A DNA stretch of 64,000 bases from the NCBI GenBank assembly GCA_964035015.1, contig OZ036005.1, forward strand, positions 5,092,747 through 5,156,746, given 5' to 3'. The position numbers and the translations under genes were made by a program. Positions 20,743 to 30,375 of this stretch are shown in pieces. The DNA comes from Corallium rubrum. Taxonomy: Eukaryota; Cnidaria; Anthozoa; Scleralcyonacea; Coralliidae. Below the pieces are notes generated by a model. The model saw nothing but the letters and a program-made list of their open reading frames with translations. It had not been told where the DNA came from and made no database searches. Every line of letters starts with the position of its first letter. The stretch's first letter is position 1.

Positions 20743-21606
20743 TATTTCTCCTCCTCCTCTTTCTCCTTCCCCTCCTCTTTCTCCTCCTCCTCCTCCTCTT
20801 TCTCCTCCTCCTCCTCCTCTTTCTCCTCCTCCTCCTTCTCCTCCTCTTTCTCCTCCTCCTCCTCCTCCTCCTCCTCTTTCTTCTCCTCCTCCTCTTTCTC
20901 CTCCTCCTCCTCCTCTTTCCCCTCCTCCTCCTCTTTCTCCTCCTCTTTCTCCTCCTCCTCCTCCTCTTTCTCCTCCTCCTCCTCCTCATCCTCCTCTTTC
21001 TTCTCCTCCTCCTCTTTCTCCTCCTCCTCCTCCTCCTCCTCTTTCTCCTCCTCCTCCACCTCCTCCTCTTTCTCCTCCTCCTCCTCCTCTTTCTCCTCCT
21101 CCTCCTCTTTCTCCTCCTCCTCCTCCTCCTCCTCTTTCTCCTCCTCCTCCTCCTCCTCCTCTTTCTTCTCCTCCTCCTCTTTCTCCTCCTCCTCCTCCTC
21201 TTTCTCCTCCTCCTCCTCTTTCTCCTCCTCTTTCTCCTCCTCCTCCTCCTCTTTCTCCTCCTCCTCCTCCTCATCCTCCTCTTTCTTCTCCTCCTCCTCT
21301 TTCTCCTCCTCCTCCTCCTCCTCTTTCTCCTCCTCCTCCTCTTTCTCCTCCTCTTTCTCCTCCTCCTCCTCCTCTTTCTCCTCCTCCTCCACCTCCTCCT
21401 CTTTCTCCTCCTCCTCCTCCTCCTCCTCCTCCTCTTTCTCCTCCTCCTCCTCCTCCTCTTTCTCCTCCTCCTCCTCTTTCTCCTCCTCCTCCTCCTCTTT
21501 CTCCTCCTCCTCTTTCTCCTCCTCCTCTTTCTCCTCCTCCTCCTCCTCTTTCTCCTCCTCTTTCTCCTCTTTCTCCTCCTCCTCTTTCTCCTCCTCCTCC
21601 TCCTCT
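20743..21606. repeat. CT-rich polypyrimidine tract, right arm (~864 bp)
   Basis: CTCCTCCTCTTTCTCC-type units, the inverted partner of the left GA-rich tract with different internal lengths. The difference in length argues against a simple duplicated-read artefact. Confidence 0.9.
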
Positions 21607-21662
21607 TAAAATGTGTGTTTTGGTAGCGTTTTCCTCATTTAGAGACTGACTGTCAAATAGAG

Positions 21663-21980
21663 ATGTTGATGAAAAACCACAAACCGTTTCTTGAACTTTT
21701 ACGTACAAGTGAACCTATTCAACAGCGAGCTCTGTTGGAGACTGCAAACCCCGAGCAAATTAGATGCATTTGTGATTGTATGTTGAACTTTTGGTCAATG
21801 CAATATCAATTATCACCTGCTTTGCTTGAAGACGTTAAGCCTTATAGCGACGACATATCAACTTTGGCTAGTCCCCGAAGTAGTTTTATGAGAAAAAAGG
21901 AGATACTGGTTCAAAAAGGTGCAGGATTTCTTGATGTCTTACTTGGTCCTGTTTTAGACGGACTCGCAGAACTAATATAA
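21663..21980 (+). CDS. Small conserved element protein, 105 aa (right copy)
   Basis: Inverted duplicate of 19181-19498. It retains the Leu-rich start, the RKKEILVQKGAGF motif and the LLGPVLDGL end, with Asn and Arg where the left copy has Lys5 and Cys14. The frame is intact. The Arg14 version looks the more conservative one, because the left copy's Cys is unusual in an otherwise basic/Leu context; that is inference. The 224-aa gene follows 44 bases downstream on the same strand, suggesting co-expression. Confidence 0.55.
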   Translation: MLMKNHKPFLELLRTSEPIQQRALLETANPEQIRCICDCMLNFWSMQYQLSPALLEDVKPYSDDISTLASPRSSFMRKKEILVQKGAGFLDVLLGPVLDGLAELI

Positions 21981-22024
21981 AAGAACGATATTTTGTAAAG
22001 ACCCTCATTCGAACCCTGAACACG

Positions 22025-22699
22025 ATGGGAGAAAGATTACATGATGATTTTCGTGTTAAAGAAATACTGTCACACTTTGACTACGGAGTCGATGAAGCGA
22101 CAGCGTCTTCTTTACTGAATAGTTTACTCGCGTCCTATGTCAACTTAACATGGAATCCCAAAGGAGAAATTGTGTATCAAGGAAGAACTATACCAAACAC
22201 AAAAATAGCCGAATTGGTAGAATACTGCGTATCACCTTACGTCTCAGGAATTCCCGAACCAGCTGGTCTAAATGTATTTGTAAAAGGACTCGCCGACATT
22301 AACATTGACAAAAACCTTATCGAAAATGTTCGAGTGCTGACAATGTTGGCGCAGGCAGAAGAAGAAACAGAATCAGAGAGCGAAAACGAAGAAACGTCCT
22401 CCGAAGAAGATTCAGAACACGATAAAGATTACACCGAAATAGAATCAGAAAATTCTATAATTGACGAACCTGTTGATTGCGAACGTTGTCAGAATCCTGT
22501 TAATTTTACACATGTAATTGAGTGTCCTACGTGTTTGTGGAAATATTTTAACAAATGTGTTATTCGAAATCTGATATGTAATGTTTGTGGTACAGAATTC
22601 AAGACTCATGATCCATGCCTTCGGATTATAAGATGTACTGTATGCCCATATGCTAGTGTTACCGATAGATCACTAAATAATCAAGAGTTTTTTGTGTAA
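22025..22699 (+). CDS. Cys-rich acidic protein of the element, 224 aa (right copy)
   Basis: It is identical in protein sequence to 18462-19136: N-terminal domain, acidic residues 112-143, and a ten-cysteine C-terminal region (four CxxC pairs). A polyadenylation-like AATAAA lies about 15 bases after the stop (22714-22719), suggesting its 3' end. The left copy has the same signal in mirror position. Function is not recognised. Confidence 0.6.
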   Translation: MGERLHDDFRVKEILSHFDYGVDEATASSLLNSLLASYVNLTWNPKGEIVYQGRTIPNTKIAELVEYCVSPYVSGIPEPAGLNVFVKGLADINIDKNLIENVRVLTMLAQAEEETESESENEETSSEEDSEHDKDYTEIESENSIIDEPVDCERCQNPVNFTHVIECPTCLWKYFNKCVIRNLICNVCGTEFKTHDPCLRIIRCTVCPYASVTDRSLNNQEFFV

Positions 22700-22882
22700 A
22701 GATATATTTCTCAATAAAATAGTTTAAATTCTGTATTACATGTACGCGTGTTGTTAATGACTTTCTCGCCTAGACTTGCCTAATCCTCATAATTGCCCCT
22801 AATGAGTTTCTCTTTTGTCTCCTGCACGTGCACTGAGGATAAATATGCAAATATCACACTTAGTAACAGAAAGCGTAGCAAC

Positions 22883-23060
22883 GCTTTCAAAGTAATAAAC
22901 TGCTTTGCCTTTATATATCGACACTTAAAATCGTTCTTTTCACGATTTCTCGAAGTGATTCTTCATTCTATCTTCCTACAATTTCCTCACTTATAAAGAA
23001 GGGTTTAGTTAGCAATAATTCTAGGATGACTTACTCTGTTTGAATATTTAGGTGTAATGC
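22883..23060 (-). pseudogene. Decayed right-half copy of the 88-aa ORF
   Basis: On the minus strand a stretch like GAATGAAGAATCACTTCGAG corresponds to codons for DEESIRE of the left ORF, followed by a basic segment and then a stop (TAA after GTCGATATA). Identity is clearly lower than in the arms and the frame is broken. This shows that the original inverted duplication was longer than the part now nearly identical. Confidence 0.45.
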
Positions 23061-23212
23061 TTTTTATTGCTATTAGCCGGATACTTTAATGTCATCGCCC
23101 CAATTAACCCCTCATGAGATTTATTATACGGGGAAGACAACATAACGAGTATTTCATTGTACCCTTTACTGATTTGGTGGTTCTTAAAAGAACCGTTTGT
23201 GTTTAGTAGATT

Positions 23213-23767
23213 TTATTGGAGCGCTATCCATTTGCCAAAGGCTTCGACTTTCGGACAGTGATGGTATGCATTAATCTTTGTGTGATTTCCACACGTTTGC
23301 AGCCATGTCAAGGCACCAAATAAATGTTCTGCTTTTGGACAGCCGAAACTTTCTAGGTTGACGGACGGAATTCCCAGCTCCTTTAAAACTGTACGCTCTA
23401 AGTTTCCACCTTTGAACGCAAACTTCGACGTATCGTCAATTTTAACTTCTTCATAAATTTGCCAAATTATGTCTCCCAAACACTCAATCTTATAGTACTT
23501 GGTGTATGGGGGGACACCAAATGGTAAATGGTGAATGTTTTTTTCAACCCATCTACAATTATACTTTTCTCTACTTGACAAGTCAGCCCATTTCTTGCCA
23601 ATGTCAAAGAAGAACGATAAACCTTCGGTTTCTCCGACCTTCAGAACGCCTAGTTCTTTACAGAAGAACTTCTTTCCTATGTGAAAACCATCCATGTCAA
23701 TCACGGCAACTATATCACACAGCGACATTACGTATGGATAAGTAAAATACTTTTGGAAAAGTAACAA
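23213..23767 (-). CDS. DMDGF-type protein of the element, up to 184 aa
   Basis: An intact minus-strand ORF outside the palindrome, next to the right TIR. It has IVAVIDMDGFHIGKKFFCKE near the start, a middle with KYNCRWVEKNIHHLPFG, and a Cys/His-rich end (GCPKAEHLFG, CGNHTKINAYHHCPKVEAFG). The MSLC Met at codon 14 (about 23728) is the likelier start. It precedes the DMDGF motif closely and lies about 58 bases from the inward TATA box (CTATATAAG, 23794-23786). I recall proteins of this type in other animal virus-like integrated elements but know no characterised function. The Asp-x-Asp at the end of a hydrophobic strand would suit a metal-dependent nuclease of RNase H type; that is speculation. 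It has no partner in the left half. Confidence 0.55.
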   Translation of the reverse strand: MLLFQKYFTYPYVMSLCDIVAVIDMDGFHIGKKFFCKELGVLKVGETEGLSFFFDIGKKWADLSSREKYNCRWVEKNIHHLPFGVPPYTKYYKIECLGDIIWQIYEEVKIDDTSKFAFKGGNLERTVLKELGIPSVNLESFGCPKAEHLFGALTWLQTCGNHTKINAYHHCPKVEAFGKWIALQ

Positions 23768-23785
23768 CTATACGAAATCACCAAG

Positions 23786-23948
23786 CTTATATAGCTTCAT
23801 GCGCACTAACTATATTCCAGTCTTGTCCAAACATGTCACAGGCGTGAGTCATGCGTGAGTCATGGTGCGTGAGTCATGCGTGAGTCACGCTGAATATTTA
23901 ATGAGGCGGCATCCCTTTGATACACCATATGGGGGGGGGTCATCTACT
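23786..23948 (-). repeat. Terminal inverted repeat, right
   Basis: Inverted copy of 17732-17890, with one small insertion among the tandem CGTGAGTCATG motifs and an inward-facing TATATAAG at its inner edge. It ends GTCATCTACT, followed by the TGCATG duplication. Confidence 0.8.
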
Positions 23949-23954
23949 TGCATG
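23949..23954. repeat. Target-site duplication TGCATG, right
   Basis: Matches 17726-17731. The following CCAGTGCCGTATTTTC continues the copy-1 sequence at 440 onward. Confidence 0.75.
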
Positions 23955-24175
23955 CCAGTGCCGTATTTTCAAATCAAGTTAAATTATTTTTTGATCAAGA
24001 TTTTCATTAATTTTGGCTTAAATTAAAATATAACATGTAACTTTCAAGATTCTGTAAAATATTTCCCCAAAATGCAGAAAATGGCAGTTCAAGGACTCTA
24101 CTGAATTTCAAAATTTTCTCGGAAAAAAACTTCGGCCTACATTTTTGCGCACTATATCCATTCGAAACTGTGGTT

Positions 24176-24615
24176 GGCTGAGTAGAAACGATTTAATGAA
24201 AGCGGAGGAAGTTAGAGTGGATTAAGGTAAAATTAAGGAAACAAACAAATTTTCAACAATTACTGAGCAAGTTTGGGATTGTTGAAGAAAGAGGGATTTT
24301 AAGGTGTGCTGGAAGATTAGTGAATTCGGATCTAGAAACTGAAGCGCGAAGACCAGTTATTCTCCCAAAAGAACACGGCGATTAACAGAGTTACTAATAG
24401 ACGATTGTCACAACAGTCAACAGGGTCCATCATGATGGGGTAAGGGCTACTGTTACGGAATTAAAGTCGATGTATTGGGTTCCTAAAGGTAGACAAGTTG
24501 TTAAGAAGGTAATAAAAACTTGCTTAGTGAGCAAAAAAGTGGAAGGAAAACCCCATAAAAAACCCTATCGAAACAGGTTGGCCCTGGCCTTGCTGCTTTA
24601 GTCCAACAACTACAA
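24176..24615 (+). pseudogene. BEL/Pao integrase-region remnant, copy 2
   Basis: The same decayed fragment as 655-1110, with 'GILRCAGRL', 'RPVILPKEH' and 'KKVEGKPHK'-like pieces in shifting frames. In this copy the codons around the last motif are less damaged. It ends at the same point (a segment like NRLALALLL), then AT-rich sequence. Confidence 0.6.
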
Positions 24616-24719
24616 AATGCAAGTATAATAATAAGCACCGAATAGAGCAAATAAGATACTGTTTGTATGTCTAGATATCGTTTAGGTGTCCGTGTCGTAT
24701 TACATTTGAAACGTGTGTT

Positions 24720-25170
24720 TCAAAACATGTTTAAATATTTTTTAAAACATGTAAAAACGCCAACGAATTTAATACGCTTTTAATATATTTTAACGCTTTT
24801 AATATATAAAGCATTATAATCAAACTGTTTCTCCGTTCTCTATATTTTCGCTGCTGAAGAAACGGTGAAACGTAGCAGCCTAGTCTTGTCTTTTCTCTTT
24901 AGCTTTTCTGGGTGTCGAGAATCACTTTTACAGCCACTCAATAAATTATCTTTGATGTGGGGTCATGTGCCGCGGTTAATATATAGGCTATTGACCTTGC
25001 ATATTAAATGACCTAGCTACTATATCGCTTTAAAACTACGTCTAGAATACTATTTTTTTGGTAAATAACGACAAATATCGTCTGTATCATGAATAAACTA
25101 AATCAGTTAATTACCTCGAAGTCGGTATAACTAAGCTAAAGTTAACTCCTCGGTAATTAACTCTTATTTA
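24720..25170. other. Deletion joint of copy 2 relative to copy 1
   Basis: After CGTGTGTTTCAAAACATG the sequence jumps to the equivalent of 4251 in copy 1 (CGCCAACGAATTTAATACGC). About 3 kb present in copy 1 is absent here. No gene is present. Confidence 0.5.
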
Positions 25171-25622
25171 TTGTGCGGTTTTTTCAGTGTCCGAATGTTC
25201 CATCTGAGATTTTTTGTCCGAAAAGTGTCACGTGGATCCCCTTCAGAACACACAACAATTCAACCTCGTAAAATGCAACAAATAACATATCGTTATTTGG
25301 CAACGAACGTTTCATTTGGCAACAGCAATCCCGTGAAGCAAATCGGGCGTCAATGTCATCTCGTACCCAGGGTCTTCCCTGTTTTCAACATGGCGGGAAA
25401 TGAGAGAGATTTTTCGCATACGGTGACTGACAGCTGAAATTCAGTCATCTTTGGTACAGGCTAGAGATATATTGTACAACTACTGGATGATGTAGGTACT
25501 TCGCCTCAAAATTCAAGAACTGTCACAACCAGCAATCCCACCGTAACCACTAGAGCAACATATATCGTGCCAAATGAACCGCCAGGAGAGGGCATCCAAC
25601 AACCGACGCAATCGAGGAGCAT

Positions 25623-27041
25623 CAGGGGCGGATTTAACGTTAGTCAAACAAGTCAAACGACTAAGGTGAAAAAAGGCGCAGAAAAAAAAATCTCTTTCTA
25701 TAGTTTTCCCGTATATTCACTGCTACACTCTAACAAGACTATCCAAGTCCATAATACCTAGTTACTCTAGTCAAGCGAATATACGATACGCACGCAGCGC
25801 CGTGCAAACAGAGCGCGGCTTAGCTTTGTTCTTCATCTTGCCTGATTTGAGCCATTGTATTAGCTGCGGTGATTGGCTAAATACCTAAAACGAATTCTAT
25901 TACGCTCGTTCATTGGTTTGCCTGATTTCGTTGTCTTTTTTGCCTGATTTGGACCATTATATGACTTATTCTCATTGGTTGAATTTTCGCAGAAGCTCTT
26001 TATCATGAACATTGATTGGTTGGCGGCGTTTTACTTTGTAGTTCTTGCCTGGTCTGCCGACTGATCTGCTGTTAAGACTGCCGATTCTGCCGAACATAAA
26101 TTATGTATACTAAGAGTCAGACTGGGAGAGCTCTTTCAGTTTCGAACACATTTCGAACATGACTTTACAAACGTGATAAAAAGTTTAGTATTCACTTCAA
26201 TTAAACAGCAGTGATGATTCAATTGTCCCGATCAGTAGGTAAGTTTTAACGTTAAGCCTTTGGTTGTCAGACGCCAAATATTATCGACACTGGCTAAGGC
26301 CAGAAGGTATTACTCGTCAAAGGATTCTCAGAGTCTTGGCAGTCAGACTCAAACGGTTCAAAACCTATCGCAGTAACTAATCCTTTGATTATCAAACGCG
26401 TATATTATAATAATAGTCTTATATATAGACGCGACGTTTATAATAGTATTCTATTCTGGCTGAATGACTGTATGGGTTAGTAAATTTGATAGCGCTTGCG
26501 AACGTGAATTATTTAAATGTCTGGTAGTGATAGTTCTGCGTAAATATTGCACAACATGAGAACACGTTAGTTTTGTTTGGTTGCCTCGTGTACCTCTTGA
26601 TGTTTCTCACACGACTAGATCCTACCCTCAGTGACCTGGAATCATTCAAAATATCGAAAGTGCTTAATGATTTTGGTAACATGATTCTTTGATCTTGTCA
26701 TATGAATGTGTTTATGTGTACGTTCTGATGTTATTCAGGATTTCCGTCGGGGGTGCATACGTAGCAGCTACCTAAGATTCGATTTATTGGATTTTCCCCC
26801 GTTATTTTCTATAATAAAACGTCCACTTTATCCCTAAATTTATTTGACACCTTCCAGGTTTGATAAAATGCGCTATTGAAAACACGATTTAAAACTTTTA
26901 AATCTTTCCCCAAAGTACCGTCAGAATGCAGGAAATGCCATTTCAGAGGTCCAAATTTCAAAAATTTTCCGGGGGGGCATGCCCCCGGACCCCCCTAGGA
27001 ATGGGTGGACTAAGGTGAAAAAAATTCTAGATCCGCCCCTG
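25623..27041. mobile_element. Non-autonomous CAGGGGCGGA element
   Basis: The 1419-bp insertion has ends CAGGGGCGGATTTA and TAGATCCGCCCCTG. The empty site is visible in copies 1 and 3 (GAGGAGCATCGTCG). AGCAT is duplicated on both sides (25618-25622 and 27042-27046), only 5 bp, although its relative at 52915-55339 has 8. A characteristic palindrome, GGGGGGGCATGCCCCCGGAC, lies near the right end. No transposase was recognised. A hAT-like assignment rests on the ends shared with the larger relative. Confidence 0.65.
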
Positions 27042-27207
27042 AGCATCGTCGTCTGTTTGGGTTTTCTGGGCAATCTTGCAATACATTCCGTTAGCTCAGT
27101 CAATAACATTTCTAAACGAGTTGTAAGGGCAGTTCGTACTTCATTTTCAAAATCTTGTTCCGCCATCTTGTGCAGCGCGTGAGAATTTGCAATGCATCAC
27201 GGGATTG

Positions 27208-27375
27208 TTGTTGCCAAATGAAACGTATTTGGCAAATAACGATATGTTGTTGCCGAATAACGATATGTTGTTGCCGAATAACGATACGTTGTTGCCAAAT
27301 AACGATATGTTGTTGCCGAATAAGTCAATAACGATATGTTGTTGCCAAATAACGATATGTTGTTGCCGAATTGTT
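27208..27375. repeat. 21-bp minisatellite, copy 2
   Basis: About six units of GTTGTTGCCGAATAACGATAT with CCA/CCG variants and one unit disrupted by an inserted TAAGTCAA. Homologue of 5336-5502. Confidence 0.85.
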
Positions 27376-28459
27376 GTGTGTTTTAATAGCCCAATTAATG
27401 TTTTATTGTTGCCAAACGATAATGTTTTGTTATTGCCAACATACGTCTTGTTGTTGCGATGAAATAGTTAGACCGGAAGCCAAATGTTGCACGATTGTTG
27501 CTAAATGTGTTATTTAATTTTGACACACATCACCCGCCATAAAAATGCAACATTAAGGCTTTCTGGTTCGGAATCTAACTCGCGACCCAGAAACATTTTA
27601 TTCGGCGCGAAGATAATACGACGTGTAACTCGAACAGGCATTAATATCGTCGCATTATCCGTCTGACTCAGACGAATTGCTGAGACGAATTTAGTTTGTG
27701 TCCAATTTAATCGAGTTATACAACAAGCGGCCCAAGCTCAGGTTGTGGCGGGCGCCGTGCGTGCGGGCAATTTAACGTTCAAACTTTCAAGTAACTTGAA
27801 CTAAAATACGAAAGAGTTTTCAATAAAACAAGACGCCTGGTCAGGCGTTCACTCGGGCTACTGAGCTCGAGGAGCTCAGGTGCCCCCCCCCCCCCTGCCA
27901 AGACCATGCCTATCTATTACTCTATTAAAGTCTAAACACATTGGTCACAGACAAAATCAAAACACAATCTAATTCTCCGATAGAAAACGCAATTTGCAAT
28001 ACACAAAACACGATTGCCTGTTTAATATTTCCATACGGCGTTGAGCGTTCAACATGTCGAGTCTCCTTACGCACGCAGGCTAAAACTAATAAAGCATGCT
28101 GAATGCAACTATACATATCGAATTGCTTACGTAAATGGAAGTTTCATATATCAGTTAAGTTCATATACCAGTTAAGAGTCTATTAATAAAGATATAATTA
28201 CAAAAGGGGCAACAAACTATAACAAGGTAGAAGCCCGTTTAGCCGAATAATTAAACGATCTTAACCGACTTTCAGTAGACAAAACCTATAGTGCTGAATT
28301 CGGCAGATTCAAACGATGGTTCCGATATAGAATTCATGTAAATCGTACCAACTGAACAGAAATATATAGGTTTTGAAACACATTTCCAAATCTTCATAGA
28401 TAAACTCACAAATATTTACTAAATAAGACGCCTGCTTAGGCGTTCACTCGGGCTACTGA

Positions 28460-29265
28460 TATTAAAGCGCTAGCGATTGCTGGAACCTTGGCATACCCGT
28501 GTACAGAACAGCGCGCATATAATAAACCGTTTGGTAATGATATAAGTTTTGGACGCAATGTAGTTATGCAATGTAGAACCGCAATTTCTCTCGTGTCATT
28601 ACATGAAAAAGTTCAAAACGTCTGGTTATATAAAGCCCAACACAACTCTAGAATAATGCATATTGTTTATTTGTGAATGGGTGACATTTTTGCGTTGTAG
28701 TTGTACACATATAAAATTCGGTTTCGTTTTCGCAATTTTTCTGAATAGCAGCGGTATAGATCGAAACTAAAGCGCCATGGGGAAAAAATTCTGCCCTATG
28801 GATAAGAATTCTCCTGTTATTGTAGCTTGCAAGTGATTTTGAGACGATCAAACGAATAAATAATTTGAACACTGAAGCGGTCGGGCGAGTCATTCAGCGC
28901 AACTAATAAGTTGTCTTGTCTTGTCTTGTCTCGTGGGCTGTTGATTTTTTTTATCTTGCTCGACTGGTAAAACGGCCAAGTTTCTAGACTTTTATAGTTT
29001 ATATTTCTCCTAGCCTGCGCCTCAAACGTCGTTAAGGCTGTTTTCCACTAGGCGATATTTTTCGAGCGAAGCGACTTTTTTCTCTTGTCTTGGCTAATAG
29101 GCGAGTTTCAGGGTGTTGCGCGCGCATCATTTTTCAAAAAAACTGGCAAGCTCCACTCAAAGTAAGCGTACTGTTTAAAATCAACAAAGTATAGATACAC
29201 TTTCTTGATATTTAACACTGTTAGTCTGTTGTTGTTGGCTCGCTAGCAAGTCCGTTTGCCATTGC
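28460..29265. other. No gene seen
   Basis: Short ORFs only. A TTGTC tandem (28914-28935) and repeat fragments shared with 31080-31130 are present. Confidence 0.35.
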
Positions 29266-29439
29266 TTATTACTCGGGCTACCGCAGGTAGACGAGTCTAG
29301 GTTTCGCGATTCTTGTTCTTATTATTTTTATTTTTTTGCGACGCGTTATTAGTCCTCCGCGCGGCCGCTGGCGATATTGACCAATAAGCTTTGCGAAACT
29401 GAGGCATGTGACTAACTGACCATATGCATATGACCATAG

Positions 29440-30375
29440 ATATAGGAGACCTAGATTGCTGACTCGGCTGAAGAGGCGCGCCAAATTTGAAAATCCAAGA
29501 TGGCGGCTCAACCGGTCAAAAATCATAGACAGTGCATAGGAAAAACGAGGTTTTTCGCATTTTACGTCCGCCCACTGTTTCCGATCCCGTTCGACCACCT
29601 TTTTTTGGGAAGAACTACCTATTGTGAAGGTCTTGGATGAAAATCGTACAATTTGAGTGGAACTAACAACAAAATAATCGATCGTTAAATGTTGTCGAAA
29701 CAGTCACTTGCGGTCACTTGGTCGGTTCGAGACATTTCTGGCCGAAAATAAAGGTTTTGGTTAGTTTTGAGGTGTTGGAAGATTCTAGGACGTTCTGTGT
29801 AAGATACGAGATGGAAAGCTTACGTGTTAGTCAGTTAGTGGACAAACAGATAGCGATCTGTCCTCAGCAATTTTCACTATTTTGTAGAGTATAGTTATAC
29901 ACTACGCATTAACTCCAGTGAACATTTTACTATCTAATTAGCTTCTTTTAAACACGAAGTATTATATACATCTTTTCGTTAAAAGACAGAATTTTACTTC
30001 AACAAGTACATTTAACCCAAAATTAGCTTTATAAAGCATATTATACTATACAATCTGCAGCAGCAATCAGGTGAAAGTTCCAGTTCTATATCTATGATTG
30101 GCAAACAAAAAACATTTAACGATCGATTATTTTGTTGTTAATTCCACTCAAATTGTACGATTTTCATCCAAGACCTTCACAATAGGTAGTTCTTCCCAAA
30201 AAAAGGTGGTCGAACGGGATCGGAAACAGTGGGCGGACGTAAAATGCGAAAAACATCGTTTTTCCTATGCACTGTCTATGATTTTTGACCGGTTGAGCCG
30301 CCATCTTGGATTACTCATGTTGGCGCGCGCGTGCGCTATAAATTATATTACAGTCAGCAATCTAGGTCTCCTATA
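29440..30375. repeat. Palindromic element, ~260-bp arms
   Basis: The arms 29440-29700 and 30110-30375 are inverted with few differences; an insertion of GCGCGTGCGCTATAAATT-type sequence distinguishes the right arm's outer end. The outermost bases read TATAGGAGACCTAGATTGCT on the left. The loop of about 410 bases is AT-rich. ORFs at 29278-29598 (minus) and 30098-30388 (plus) are two views of the same arm, not a gene. Confidence 0.65.

Larger units (their letters stand above)
20691..22882. repeat. Right arm of the large palindrome
   Basis: It is the inverted partner of 18280-20290, identical or nearly so except for a longer GA-rich tract (20743-21606, about 864 bp versus 689) and a few point changes and single-base indels. 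Homology ends sharply at GCGTAGCAAC (22873-22882), then continues weakly through the 88-aa ORF region. Confidence 0.85.
17732..23948. mobile_element. Polinton/Maverick-related virus-like element with palindromic interior
   Basis: The 6217-bp element has ~160-bp terminal inverted repeats beginning AGTAGATGAC and ending GTCATCTACT, and a 6-bp target duplication. These features (5'-AG end, 6-bp duplication made by a retroviral-type integrase) are those of Polintons/Mavericks and adintoviruses. A zinc-finger A32-like packaging ATPase fragment supports this. Inside, arms 18280-20290 and 20691-22882 are inverted copies around a 400-bp loop. In order: TIR, an 88-aa ORF, then minus-strand 224-aa and 105-aa genes, a GA-rich tract, the ATPase fragment, a GA-rich tract, plus-strand 105-aa and 224-aa genes, a decayed 88-aa ORF, a 184-aa gene, TIR. 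Polymerase B, integrase, protease and capsid genes were not found, so it is non-autonomous. It was inserted into copy 2 of the segmental duplication. Confidence 0.75.

Noticed and set aside
19453..21708. Long ORFs (up to ~390 residues) rich in Glu/Lys, Arg/Gly or Ser/Phe through the GA-rich tracts
   Set aside because: Repeats without stop codons in many frames on both strands; composition follows the repeat. Only the ATPase part in the loop is protein-like.
17732..23948. Intact autonomous Polinton
   Set aside because: I looked in all frames for polymerase B, retroviral-type integrase, protease and double-jelly-roll capsid motifs and found none, and the ATPase is cut.
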